Below, piece by piece: positions 41,838 through 51,537 of a stretch of DNA of 62,865 bases (its first letter is position 1; every line of letters starts with the position of its first letter). The notes under the pieces were generated by a model that ran no database searches, had not been told where the DNA came from, and worked only from the letters and a program-made list of their open reading frames with translations. The DNA lies in assembly GCA_947629915.1 (NCBI GenBank), contig CANRFN010000020.1:1-62865 (forward strand), in the 5' to 3' direction. The position numbers and the translations under genes are program-made. The DNA is from an uncultured Oscillospiraceae bacterium (GTDB lineage Bacteria; Bacillota; Clostridia; Oscillospirales; Oscillospiraceae).

Positions 41838-42728
41838 ATGGAAATCCGCGTACTGAAATACTTCCTGGCGGTGGTCCGGGAGGAGAGCATCACCAAGGCC
41901 GCCGAGGTGCTGCACATCACCCAGCCCACCCTCTCCCGGCAGATGTCTCAGCTGGAGGAAGAGGTGGGGGTGAAGCTGTTCCGCCGGGGCACCCGGAAGA
42001 TCGTGCTCACCAACGAGGGCATGCTGCTCCGCCGGAGAGCTGAGGAGATCATCGCCCTCTCAGACAAGACCATGCAGGAGTTGCTGGCCCAGGAGGAGCA
42101 GGTGGAGGGGATCATCACCATCGGCGCCGGCGAGCTCTCCGCCATGGAACAGATCGCCGAGCTCTGCGGCACCTTCCGGGAGAAGTACCCCCATGTCCGT
42201 TTCGACTTCTACACCGCCACCGCGGATGTGGTGAAGGAGCAGATCGAGCGGGGCAGCGTCGACATCGGCATCCTGCTGGAGCCCATCAGCATGGAGAAGT
42301 TCGAATATATCCGCCTCACCGGCACGGAGCGCTGGGTGGTGCTGATGCGCCGGGACGACCCCCTGGCCCAGTTCGAAGAGATCCGGGCCTTCCAGTTGGA
42401 GGGGCTGCCGCTGGTCCTGCCCAGGCGTCTCAACCTCCAGGGCGAGCTGGCCAACTGGTTTGGAGACCGGTTCGAGCACATGAACATCGCCTACACCGGC
42501 AACCTCACCACCAACATCGCCCTTCTCGTCCAGCGGGGATACGGCTACTCCATCACCTTGGAGGGCTCTCTCCCCTTCCGGGAGCGGACGGAGATCGTCT
42601 CCCGGCCGCTCTATCCGCCCCTCTCCGCATCGGTGGCCTTCGCTTGGAAGCGGGAGCAGCCCATGAGCGCCGCCACCCGGAAGTTCATCGAGCACGCGAG
42701 AAGTCTGCTGGCTGCAGAACACCCTTAA
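41838..42728 (+). CDS. LysR-family regulator
   Basis: Regulator of 296 residues, start ATG 41838 behind GGGGAGG. The winged helix at 1-60 reads 'MEIRVLKYFLAVVREESITK' and 'LHITQPTLSRQMSQLEEEVG'. The effector domain spans about 90-290 ('GIITIGAGELSAMEQIAELC', 'GSVDIGILLEP', 'LVLPRRLNLQGE'). It lies in the same direction just after the flavoprotein gene, so the two probably form a redox-responsive pair. Confidence 0.92.
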   Translation: MEIRVLKYFLAVVREESITKAAEVLHITQPTLSRQMSQLEEEVGVKLFRRGTRKIVLTNEGMLLRRRAEEIIALSDKTMQELLAQEEQVEGIITIGAGELSAMEQIAELCGTFREKYPHVRFDFYTATADVVKEQIERGSVDIGILLEPISMEKFEYIRLTGTERWVVLMRRDDPLAQFEEIRAFQLEGLPLVLPRRLNLQGELANWFGDRFEHMNIAYTGNLTTNIALLVQRGYGYSITLEGSLPFRERTEIVSRPLYPPLSASVAFAWKREQPMSAATRKFIEHARSLLAAEHP

Positions 42729-42746
42729 CGGCGGACAATCCTCCGC

Positions 42747-43169
42747 TCAACTGTTCTCCTCCGGTTTCTCCGCTACCTTCCGCACCGTCTCATAGACCCG
42801 GCGGACGCAGACATCCAGTTCCCTGGCCCGGTCTTTCTCCGCAGCCAGCTCCATGCGCAGTTGGGTGACGGTCTCCTGCTGCCGGGCGTACTGGATCTCC
42901 AGCTCTTTCAGCTCCTTCTGGGCCTCCCGGTACAGCTTCTCATAGTCTGCCGTCTCGCCGGGTGCGGGCTCCGGCACTTCCGGGGTCTCAAGCTGCTTTC
43001 TCGGGCGGCCTCGTTTGCCGCTGGTGGGCTCGATCTCCCCGGTCTCTGGGTTCACCCGGCCCAGGTAGACCTTCTTCGGCCGAGACTGCTTTGTCTCTGG
43101 ATCATAATGCGAAATTATTTCATAAGCATATGTAATTCCAGCTTTGTTTTTCCATGTGGAGATGGACAA
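42747..43169 (-). CDS. Orphan transposon-type N-terminal domain protein
   Basis: Protein of 140 residues. Residues 1-70 ('MSISTWKNKAGITYAYEIIS', 'HYDPETKQSRPKKVYLGRVN', 'PETGEIEPTSGKRGRPRK') resemble the N-terminal part of IS1634/IS4-like transposases in Clostridia, with an AT-hook-like 'KRGRPRK'. Residues 75-130 form a likely coiled coil. No DDE catalytic part follows. Its stop is 18 bp from the convergent LysR stop. It may be a domesticated or relic DNA-binding protein. Confidence 0.7.
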   Translation of the reverse strand: MSISTWKNKAGITYAYEIISHYDPETKQSRPKKVYLGRVNPETGEIEPTSGKRGRPRKQLETPEVPEPAPGETADYEKLYREAQKELKELEIQYARQQETVTQLRMELAAEKDRARELDVCVRRVYETVRKVAEKPEENS

Positions 43170-43787
43170 GGTTGTTTCCCCCTTCTTTGGAATAACGGTA
43201 TTCTATCAGGTGCAGGTGTCCCTGTCCACAAGTCTGGTCTAAATTCCAATATATCTTCTTGACCCTCCGCACTTAATCTGCTAGAATCAGTTCCGGAGAT
43301 GTGGGCAGAGGTAGACTCCACCCATCCACCGGCTCTGGGGATGGCCGACGTGGGATTCGAGCCTGTTTCCACTCCAGGGGATAGACCCAGTTCTGTCCTA
43401 GCGGTGCAGTCAGTGTCCCAGCACTGGCTGCATTTTTCTATGCCCGTCTCTGCCCCCCGCTTTTCTACTGGCTGTACCCGTCTCCGCCTCAGTCTTCCAC
43501 CCTTGATTTCGTGAAACGCTCCTTCTCTTCATAAACGTCACTTTCTGCCGGGCAGGAATCCAATATACTTACAACGCAATGAATATAGGTATCATAGCCG
43601 TTGACCAACGGCTATGCGCGTGTACACGCGCAAAATTCATTTCCAATTAATTGGCAATCCGTTTTATATGGACGTGGCACCGCCATTGTGGTCCGGCATC
43701 AGGTTATGCTTTGTCCTGCACAACACTGGTCAGCCGTAGATGTGCGTCCAAATCTAAAACAGGGATAGTTCGTCTGGAGGTCTCGTT
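43170..43787. other. AT-rich intergenic region before the giant surface protein
   Basis: About 620 bp with no gene. It contains a hairpin CATAGCCGTT / AACGGCTATG (43593-43616) overlapping the perfect 18-bp palindrome TGCGCGTGTACACGCGCA (43615-43632). The second half is much more AT-rich than the genome around it and continues that way into the gene. A GGAGG site at about 43776 serves the start at 43788. Confidence 0.6.
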
Positions 43788-46700
43788 ATGAAGCATATGG
43801 AACAGATCACAAGGCAGTGGCTGGCAGGCCTGTTGGCCTTCGCAATGGTCTTTGCCATGCTGCCGACAGTGGCAAGAGCTGCGACATTCGATGGTGCAGC
43901 CAGCGGCACCGGTTCTGAGGCTGAGCCGTATATGATTGAAACCGCTGATCAGCTTAAAGCACTGAGCACCTTTGTGAACTCCGGAAACGACACAACAGGC
44001 ATGTATTTCAAGCTGGCCAATGATATCAATCTGCATGGCAGCGATGATAACCCGTGGACACCAATCGGCGGCCGTTACGATTTCAACGGTTCCTTCGATG
44101 GTGATAATCACACGATCAGCGAACTATATATCAAAGAGGAGCAGATGTATTCCGGTTTATTTGGCTCCACAGAAAGCGATAGCGTTATTAAGAACCTAAC
44201 TGTATCAGGATCTATTACAAGCCCAGATCAGACGTACATAGGGGGAGTCGTTGGCTATTCCGCTGGATATATATTGAATTGTTTCAACGCTTGTGATATA
44301 TCGTGTGGCTCAACTATTGGCGGTATTGTTGGTTATTGCAGTGACGGACAAATTATAAACTGCGTGAACATGGGCGAAATTACTGCCGGTGATGGGACAG
44401 TAGGCGGCATTGTAGGAAAAATAGGTACTTCTGCTTCGGCCAAAATATCAGGATGTATAAACAAAGGTACAGTAAATTCCACTGGTATACAATCTGGTGG
44501 TATAGTAGGTTATTTCGGAAGTGGTGATATTGAGAATTGCACCAACAGTGGTTCTGTTATTGGCCAAAATACAGTCGGCGGCATCGCTGGAGCAAATACT
44601 AGTGGAACAATATCAAAATGCAAAAATTATGGCTCCATCTCCGGCAATAACGTAGTCGGCGGTATTAGTGGATGCTGGGGTAGCCCAACCCATTGCTACA
44701 ATGAAGGTACTATTTCGGGAGACAACCTGGTTGGTGGCATCATTGGTCAAGGTCAGCAAGAAATTATCTCTAATTGCTATAACGCAGGGAGTATTGAGGC
44801 CCTCGGTAGCGGCATTGGTGGCATCGCGGGGGTATTGATCATTGGTGAATTCAATAACTGCCTCAACACCGGGAATATTACTGGGAGTGGTAGTGAAGTC
44901 ACCGAATTAAGGGCCAGTGGCGTTGGCGGTATAGCCGGTGCCTATGTTGGTTACTCTCAATTTCCTGATGACGCGATGGCAAATTGCAGCAACATCGGCA
45001 CAGTTTCCGGAGCGGCAAACACTGGTGCAATTGTTGGAAGTTATACATTGTCAAGTGGGTCATACGCATCGGGTACTACAACAAATTGTTACTACCTCAA
45101 TACCGCAGGTGTTTCAGACAGCAATAAGGGCAATGGGGTAGAGGAAAAAACGGATAAAGAATTTGCCACTGGTGAAGTAGCCTGGCTACTGCAAGAAGGG
45201 CAGACAGATCAAGCGTGGGGACAAGTATTGGGAACAGGCAATCTTGAACTGACCTCTGATCCAGAAAAAAGGGTCTACAAGGTCACGTTCCAAGTAGACG
45301 GTGACACTCGCGATGAGAGATACGCCAACCCCAGCGGGCTTACTGCGTTGCCTGATGATCCCGTCAAAGCGGGATCCCGTTTCAGCAAGTGGACCACGGA
45401 GCGTGACGGAGGCGGCGATGTGTTTACCATCGGCTCCCAGGTCAACGAGGATATCACTGTCTACGCGGCGTGGAAACTCAACTTTGACGGCTCAGGCACG
45501 GAAGAAGATCCCTACCTCATTCCAGATAAAGCCACTTTAGAGATACTCCAGAGCTATGTGAATTCTGGAACAGACTGCGCAGGTTTGTATTTCGAACAGA
45601 CAGCCGACATTGACCTGCTAGAGGAACCGTGGGATCCGATCGGGGTTAATATGCATACTGCTTTTGACGGCTCATTTGATGGTGGTGGACACACGATCAA
45701 GGGATTGCTAATCAATACCAACAGTATGTTTCAGGGATTGTTCGGACACGCTGATATCGACAGCACAATAAAGAATCTAACAGTAGAAGGATCTGTCTCC
45801 GGAGGTGATTACACGGGCGGAATCGCCGGCGAGTCTTTTGGTGTCATCGAAAACTGCTGCAACAAAGCCACCATCTCTGGCACCCGAATGGTCGGCGGAA
45901 TTGTGGGCAATGCTCCTTCCGGCGAAATACGAAATTGCTGTAACATCGGCGCTGTGACTGCCTCCAGCTTCACGGTAGGAGGCATTGCAGGATATGCAAC
46001 TGTTCTCATGACCAACTGTTATAACACAGGTAATATTACCGGTATCGGCCCCGCCGGTGGCCTTGTAGGTACCGCTAAAGGCACTTTAACTATCGTGAAC
46101 TGCTACAACACCGGAACAGTAGTCACCAGCGCTACCGATCAACCTACCGGAGGCCTCGTAGGGGACTCAAAAAGTACCATCTCAAACAGCTATAACACAG
46201 GCGTAGTCACAAACACCGCCGGTGGCCCCATCGGAGGAATTGCTGGAACTGCGACATCTGTGGACAACACATACTATCTCGACACCGCCTGCAGTGAGAG
46301 CGGAGGAGGCACCCCTAAAACAGCGGACGAATTCAACTCCGGCGAAGTGGCCTGGCTGCTGCAAAACGGTCAGAGCACGCCGGAGACCCAGGTTTGGGGC
46401 CAGACAGTGGGCACTGGCTACCCCGAGCTGACCAACGCCCCAGCCAAGAAAGTCTACAAGGTCACGTTCGCTACAGCCAAGAAGCCAAACTACGCTGTGG
46501 AGTACGCCAATCCCGATGGCGTGAAGAAGCTTCCCTCTCCTCCCGCCATGGAAGAAGGACTTGTCTTCGACCACTGGTCCACAACAAATTCCACCACTGG
46601 TGGCGAGACATTCACCGAGAACACCCCCGTTACAAAGGACATCACCGTCTACGCCATCGGTCGGAGGGCCATCGGCGGCGAGAGTGATCCAATCCCCCTT

Positions 46701-49700
46701 ACCGCACAATACGGCACCGGCCGTACCGAGAACTTGTCCAAGTACGTTGCATTCGAATCCGGCGATTCCACAGAAGGTCAATTCACCTTTGAGATCACAG
46801 ACGGCAACGATACCCTCGAGGCAACCATAGACCGAGACACCCTCACGATCCCCGCCACTGCAGATGTGGGAGACTACACTCTCACTGTTACAGCTAAAGA
46901 GGCGTCACCTCAGTATGCTCTGATGAGTTTCGGACCATTCGGGTCTGATCCCGTGAAACTCACAGTGAAAGTCTCCATTACACCAGCCCCATCCACTGTC
47001 TCCGTAACTGTCTCCGAGAACCCAACCTACGGCAGCGACATCACCCTCACCGCCACCATCACAGCAGATGGCCTCGATGCAGACCTGATCGGCGGAACCA
47101 TAACATTCAAAATCGGCGAAGACGCTCTCTCTGATCCCGTGACCATCGAGAACGGTACGGCCGCTCTGAAGATCGAGGGCACCAACACCGCCCTGCAGAA
47201 GAAGCTGTTCGGCGAAAGCGGCACAGGCACCCTCACAGCAGTGTACAGCGGTTCGAGCAATATCACCTCTAGCACTGATGCAACCACTATCACCGTGGCT
47301 AAAAAGGCCCTGGAGTACACCGTCTCCGCAGAGGACAAGACCTATGATGGCACCACCGCCGTCACCGTCACCCTTACCCCCACAAACCTCGTAGGAGACG
47401 ATGTTGTCACCCTCACCGCCACAGGCAATGTAGGGAAGCCTGATCCAGGGGAATACAAGACCGTAGACCTCACAGACATCACCTCCTCTGGCGCAGATGC
47501 CAAGTACTACTCGGTAGAGAAGAGCAAAACGGGTGTAGAACTCGCCGCCCCGGTGCACATCAACGAGAAGCCGGCAGACAATGCACCCCTTCAAGGTACT
47601 GTTACCCAATCCGGCGAGCCGGTCCCAGGCGCCACTGTAACCCTGAAGCAGGGCGATGAGACTAAAGGCTCCACCACCACTGGCGCGGACGGTTCCTACT
47701 CCTTCCCCGATGCAGACCCAGGTGTCTATACTGTCGTGGTAGAGACACCGGACGACAAGACCCTGACATCCATGGCCACCGTAACCGAGGGGGACCAAAC
47801 CGAGAAGGACCTTGAAGTACCAGATGAGAACATCAACTCGAAACTGGACGCCAATGGATCTGATTCTCCCGTTCTGGCAGCAGACGGTCTGAACGATGCC
47901 GCGTTGGAGGCCGCGGAGAGCAGTTCCCCCAACACATCGGTAACCGTCACCATGACCGTGGAGCGAGAGACCGAAGCCACCGCGCCCAATGCGGAGGAGA
48001 TCCAGGCGGAAGCAGAGAGCAGGAGTCTGGACTACATGGACATTCGCCTTACAAAGACCACAGAGGAGACCGGAAAAGCGCCCGTCTCAGAGCCGGTCCC
48101 CGAAGTCTCAAAACCCATCACCGTGGTCCTCCGTTTCGACTTCACCGGCAAGGAAAACATCGTGGTGTACCGCTACCACAACGGCAAAGTGGATACCCTT
48201 ACAGAGGTCCCGAACGCCAATGATGAGTTCATCGAGCTGAATGAGACAGACGGCATCATCACTCTCCATGTGAAACACTTCTCCACATACGCCATCGGGT
48301 ACAGCAGCAAGGACATCGCCATCACCAAGTACCCGATCACGGTGGAAGCCACAGGCCACGGCAGTGTCACGCCCAGCAGCACTTATACATTCTCTGGAGA
48401 CACCGTGATCCTCACGGTTACCCCGGAAAGCGGATACCACCTGGACTCTCTCACCGTGCTGAACAAGGACGGCAAGACAGTTACCACCACCAAAACCGGC
48501 AATAACACATACACCTTCACGATGCCCGCAGGCAACGTCACGGTTACCGCCACCTTCACGAAGGAGGAGCCGGTTCGGTACGTAGTGACCATCTCTGCAT
48601 CAGACAACGGTACCGTGAAAGCCAGTCCCACCACCGCAGCAGCGGGAGACACCGTCACCCTCACGGTCACACCGGATGCCGGGTACAAGATCGAGTTCAT
48701 TACTGTAAAGGACGACAATGGCGAAGAAATCACCACAAAGGCCAACGAGGACGGTACCTATACTTTCACCATGCCTGCTGGAGACGTCACAGTAACCGCC
48801 ACCTTCACACTGAAGCAGACACCAACGCCGCCGGCACCCCAGCGGTACCCGATCTATATCCCCAGTGAGAACATCTCTGGCCGCGGCTCTGTGGTGGCAG
48901 ACCGTACTGATGCGGCGAAAGGCGATACCGTAACCCTCACGGTCAGCCCAGAGAGAGGGTACTATCTGTACTCCCTCAAAGTGCTGGATCAGTACGGCAA
49001 CCCGGTTGCCCTCACGCGCACCGGCAGGAACACATACACCTTTACCCAGCCGGCTGGCGGCGTCACGGTAAAGGCCACCTTTGCCGTGATCCACTATAGC
49101 GAGCCCGAGCCTACACCAACGCCAACACCTACTCCCACACCCAGCACCACGCCCGTCATTCCCTCTACGCCCGCAACGCCCTCCAATCCCGCGCCTGCCA
49201 CATACAGCGTAACCGTTCCTGAGAAGTCTGATGGCGGCTCCGTTGCGGTGGAACCCAAGAATGCGGCCGAGGGTACCAGCGTGAAGCTCACCATAAAGGC
49301 GGAGAACGGCTATCATCTGGATGAACTCACGGTCTTGGATCAGGACGGCAAAGCGGTTGCACTCAAAGACAACCAGGACGGCACCTATACCTTCACCATG
49401 CCGGCGGGCACTGTGTCCGTAGAGACCACGTTTGTGAAGTGCACCACGGTGTCTTTCCCGGATCTGGATCCCACCGCCTGGTACCACGAGCACACAGACT
49501 ACGTCATCAGCCATGGCCTTATGAACGGCAATGAGAAAGGTCTCTTTGAACCAAATGGCACCGTTACCCGCGCTCAGATGGTGACGCTCCTCTGGAATCT
49601 GAAGGGCAAGCCTGTTGTGAACTTCTACATGACCTATTCCGATGTGAGCGAAGAGACCTGGTACGCCGAGGCGATCCGCTGGGCCACCAGCGAGGGCATC

Positions 49701-50003
49701 GTGTCCGGCTGCGGAGACGGCAGCTTCGGCCCTGCGGACACCATCACCCGGGAACAGATGGCCGTGATGCTGTACAACTACAAAAAGAAGTACGGAGACG
49801 GCGGCTTCACCGGAGCGTGGATGTACCGCCTGCCCTTCGAGGACCTGGACCAGATCTCAGACTGGGCATTCGAGGCCGTGGCCTGGTGCAACATGAAGGG
49901 CATCATCACCGGCAAGGGCAACGATCTCTTCGATCCCAAAGGCCAGGCAACCCGGGCTGAGATGGCGGCAATCCTCACACAGTATCTCACTTCAAACCCC
50001 TGA
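43788..50003 (+). CDS. Giant SLH-anchored surface protein with GLUG and bacterial repeats
   Basis: Secreted protein of 2071 residues. The signal peptide is 1-31 ('AMLPTVARA'). GLUG repeats fill about 60-460 (unit such as 'GGIVGYFGSGDIENCTNSGS'), with an InlB/Flg_new repeat near 495-560, a second GLUG set at 565-860 and a second InlB repeat at 885-955. Then come Ig-like modules (960-1170), a YDG module ('DKTYDGTTAVTVTLTPTNLV'), a carboxypeptidase-regulatory-like module ('LQGTVTQSGEPVPGATVTLK'), and four bacterial-repeat domains ending 'TYTFTMPAGNVTVTATF'-like (about 1510-1885) split by a Pro/Thr linker. Three SLH domains (1890-2071: 'FPDLDPTAWYHEHTDYVISH', 'AEAIRWATSEGIVSGCGDG') bind cell-wall polymer. 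Likely an adhesin. The GLUG half is AT-rich and the rest GC-rich, so it is a mosaic. Confidence 0.92.
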   Translation: MKHMEQITRQWLAGLLAFAMVFAMLPTVARAATFDGAASGTGSEAEPYMIETADQLKALSTFVNSGNDTTGMYFKLANDINLHGSDDNPWTPIGGRYDFNGSFDGDNHTISELYIKEEQMYSGLFGSTESDSVIKNLTVSGSITSPDQTYIGGVVGYSAGYILNCFNACDISCGSTIGGIVGYCSDGQIINCVNMGEITAGDGTVGGIVGKIGTSASAKISGCINKGTVNSTGIQSGGIVGYFGSGDIENCTNSGSVIGQNTVGGIAGANTSGTISKCKNYGSISGNNVVGGISGCWGSPTHCYNEGTISGDNLVGGIIGQGQQEIISNCYNAGSIEALGSGIGGIAGVLIIGEFNNCLNTGNITGSGSEVTELRASGVGGIAGAYVGYSQFPDDAMANCSNIGTVSGAANTGAIVGSYTLSSGSYASGTTTNCYYLNTAGVSDSNKGNGVEEKTDKEFATGEVAWLLQEGQTDQAWGQVLGTGNLELTSDPEKRVYKVTFQVDGDTRDERYANPSGLTALPDDPVKAGSRFSKWTTERDGGGDVFTIGSQVNEDITVYAAWKLNFDGSGTEEDPYLIPDKATLEILQSYVNSGTDCAGLYFEQTADIDLLEEPWDPIGVNMHTAFDGSFDGGGHTIKGLLINTNSMFQGLFGHADIDSTIKNLTVEGSVSGGDYTGGIAGESFGVIENCCNKATISGTRMVGGIVGNAPSGEIRNCCNIGAVTASSFTVGGIAGYATVLMTNCYNTGNITGIGPAGGLVGTAKGTLTIVNCYNTGTVVTSATDQPTGGLVGDSKSTISNSYNTGVVTNTAGGPIGGIAGTATSVDNTYYLDTACSESGGGTPKTADEFNSGEVAWLLQNGQSTPETQVWGQTVGTGYPELTNAPAKKVYKVTFATAKKPNYAVEYANPDGVKKLPSPPAMEEGLVFDHWSTTNSTTGGETFTENTPVTKDITVYAIGRRAIGGESDPIPLTAQYGTGRTENLSKYVAFESGDSTEGQFTFEITDGNDTLEATIDRDTLTIPATADVGDYTLTVTAKEASPQYALMSFGPFGSDPVKLTVKVSITPAPSTVSVTVSENPTYGSDITLTATITADGLDADLIGGTITFKIGEDALSDPVTIENGTAALKIEGTNTALQKKLFGESGTGTLTAVYSGSSNITSSTDATTITVAKKALEYTVSAEDKTYDGTTAVTVTLTPTNLVGDDVVTLTATGNVGKPDPGEYKTVDLTDITSSGADAKYYSVEKSKTGVELAAPVHINEKPADNAPLQGTVTQSGEPVPGATVTLKQGDETKGSTTTGADGSYSFPDADPGVYTVVVETPDDKTLTSMATVTEGDQTEKDLEVPDENINSKLDANGSDSPVLAADGLNDAALEAAESSSPNTSVTVTMTVERETEATAPNAEEIQAEAESRSLDYMDIRLTKTTEETGKAPVSEPVPEVSKPITVVLRFDFTGKENIVVYRYHNGKVDTLTEVPNANDEFIELNETDGIITLHVKHFSTYAIGYSSKDIAITKYPITVEATGHGSVTPSSTYTFSGDTVILTVTPESGYHLDSLTVLNKDGKTVTTTKTGNNTYTFTMPAGNVTVTATFTKEEPVRYVVTISASDNGTVKASPTTAAAGDTVTLTVTPDAGYKIEFITVKDDNGEEITTKANEDGTYTFTMPAGDVTVTATFTLKQTPTPPAPQRYPIYIPSENISGRGSVVADRTDAAKGDTVTLTVSPERGYYLYSLKVLDQYGNPVALTRTGRNTYTFTQPAGGVTVKATFAVIHYSEPEPTPTPTPTPTPSTTPVIPSTPATPSNPAPATYSVTVPEKSDGGSVAVEPKNAAEGTSVKLTIKAENGYHLDELTVLDQDGKAVALKDNQDGTYTFTMPAGTVSVETTFVKCTTVSFPDLDPTAWYHEHTDYVISHGLMNGNEKGLFEPNGTVTRAQMVTLLWNLKGKPVVNFYMTYSDVSEETWYAEAIRWATSEGIVSGCGDGSFGPADTITREQMAVMLYNYKKKYGDGGFTGAWMYRLPFEDLDQISDWAFEAVAWCNMKGIITGKGNDLFDPKGQATRAEMAAILTQYLTSNP

Positions 50004-50076
50004 TCTTCCCCTGCAGTTTCGCGCAGCGGTATTCGATCCCTGCCCTCCCTCGGATCCATCCTCTCTCTGTCCCAGC

Positions 50077-50113
50077 AGTACAGCCAGTGCCCCCGGCACT
50101 GGCTGTACTTTTT
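50077..50113 (+). terminator. Terminator of the giant surface protein gene
   Basis: Perfect 14-bp stem AGTACAGCCAGTGC / GCACTGGCTGTACT, 5-nt loop, then TTTTC. Confidence 0.88.
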
Positions 50114-50172
50114 CTCTTCCCTTCGTCCGATTCATGCTTTTCAGGCATGACACAGGCATAAAAACAAAGTAT

Positions 50173-50201
50173 TTGCTATATTCCAAATCGAATCCTATAA
50201 T
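50173..50201 (+). promoter_or_regulatory. Sigma-A type promoter of the redox operon
   Basis: TTGCTA (50173-50178), 17-bp spacer, TATAAT (50196-50201). Directly downstream the transcript can fold TGGCAGTGCA (50201-50210) with TGCACTGCCA (50234-50243), with an inner GCGCC/GGCGC arm, before the GGGAGGG site of the 67-residue gene. Confidence 0.8.
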
Positions 50202-50266
50202 GGCAGTGCAGTGAGGGGCGCCTGAGGCGCGGATGCACTGCCAGTTTCATTTGGGAGGGCAGGCAC

Positions 50267-50470
50267 ATGTGTCCCGAAACCTATTCCCTGGCCAAGGCCG
50301 GACTCAGCGAGGCGGAGGCAAAGGCGGTCCAGGCCTGTGAGACGCCGGAGCAAATGGTCCGCCTGCTCCGGAAAGCCCGGTGTGCACAGCTGGAGGAGCT
50401 CCACGCACGGCAGCAGGCGCTGGACACCCTGGACTACATCATCCACAACGTGCAGGCCGCCAAGGCCTGA
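50267..50470 (+). CDS. Small helical protein leading the redox operon
   Basis: Protein of 67 residues, start ATG 50267 with GGGAGGGCAGGC upstream. It is all-helical by composition ('LSEAEAKAVQACETPEQMVR', 'LLRKARCAQLEELHARQQAL') with two Cys and no membrane segment. I do not recognise the family. It lies 32 bp before the aldo/keto reductase gene under the same promoter. Length and regular amphipathic pattern suggest a small partner or regulatory protein. Confidence 0.7.
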   Translation: MCPETYSLAKAGLSEAEAKAVQACETPEQMVRLLRKARCAQLEELHARQQALDTLDYIIHNVQAAKA

Positions 50471-50502
50471 GACACAATCCACATCATTCAGGAGGGACCC
50501 CA

Positions 50503-51513
50503 ATGCAATACGCCAAATTGGGCAAGTCGGAACTCATGGTCTCCCGGATCTGCATGGGCTGCATGGGCTTCGGCAATGCGGCCACCGGGCAGCACAGCTG
50601 GACGGTGGACGAGACCCAGACCCGGGAGATCATCCGCCACGGCCTGGATCTGGGCATCAACTTCTTCGACACCGCCATCGCCTATCAGAACGGGACCAGC
50701 GAGCAGTACGTGGGCAAGGCCCTCCGGGACTTCGCCCGCCGGGAGGACTACGTGATCGCCACCAAGTTCACGCCCCGCACCCAGGAGGAGATCGATCACC
50801 GCGTCTCCGGCCAGCAGCACATCCAGACCTACCTGGACCGCAGCCTGAAAAACCTGGGCATGGACCACGTAGACCTCTACATCTACCACATGTGGGACTA
50901 TCACACCCCTATGGAGGAGATCATGGAGGGGCTGCACGCCGCCGTGCAGGCGGGCAAGACCCGGTACATCGGCATCTCCAACTGCTTCGCCTGGCAGCTG
51001 GCCAAGGCCAACTTCTACGCCCGCGAGCACGGCCTCACCGAATTCATCTCCATCCAGGGCCATTACAACCTCATCGCCCGAGAGGAGGAGCGGGAGATGG
51101 CCCCCTTCTGCCAGGACCAGAACATCGCCATGACCCCATACAGCGCCCTCGCCGGCGGGCGGCTCTCCAAGCGCCCCGGAGAGACCTCCAAGCGCCTGGA
51201 GGAGGACGCGTACGCCAGGTTCAAGTACGATGCCACCGCCGAGGCAGACGGCAAGATCATCGCCCGGGTGGCGGAGCTGGCAGACAGCCGGGGCGTCTCC
51301 ATGACGGAGATCTCCCTGGCCTGGCTGCTCACCAAGGTAACCGCACCGGTGGTGGGCGCCACCAAGTTCTCCCACGTAGACGGCGCCGCCAAGGCCGTGG
51401 ATCTGGTCCTCTCCCAGGAGGAGCAGGCCTATCTGGAGGAGCTGTATGTCCCCCACGCCCTCGTGGGTGTGATGGCCCAGAACGGCAAGCAGAAAGCAGG
51501 AAACGTAGTCTAA
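50503..51513 (+). CDS. Aldo/keto reductase
   Basis: NADPH-dependent oxidoreductase of 336 residues, start ATG 50503 behind AGGAGGG. The catalytic tetrad is visible: Asp and Tyr in 'FFDTAIAYQNGTSEQYVGKA', Lys in 'YVIATKFTPRT', His in 'LYIYHMWDYHTP'. The cofactor end has 'PYSALAGGRLSKRP' and 'ISLAWLLTKVTAPVVGATKF'. It would reduce small aldehydes or ketones. It is co-transcribed with the CMD-cupin and flavodoxin genes downstream (24-bp gap), a set common near electrophile- or redox-responsive regulators. Confidence 0.93.
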   Translation: MQYAKLGKSELMVSRICMGCMGFGNAATGQHSWTVDETQTREIIRHGLDLGINFFDTAIAYQNGTSEQYVGKALRDFARREDYVIATKFTPRTQEEIDHRVSGQQHIQTYLDRSLKNLGMDHVDLYIYHMWDYHTPMEEIMEGLHAAVQAGKTRYIGISNCFAWQLAKANFYAREHGLTEFISIQGHYNLIAREEEREMAPFCQDQNIAMTPYSALAGGRLSKRPGETSKRLEEDAYARFKYDATAEADGKIIARVAELADSRGVSMTEISLAWLLTKVTAPVVGATKFSHVDGAAKAVDLVLSQEEQAYLEELYVPHALVGVMAQNGKQKAGNVV

Positions 51514-51537
51514 AAATAATTCAGGAGGTACACAACC

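Noticed and set aside
43340..43385. Possible tRNA (minus-strand GGCTCGAATCCC resembles a T-arm)
   Set aside because: The flanking bases do not form the T-stem, and no acceptor, D or anticodon arms could be paired.
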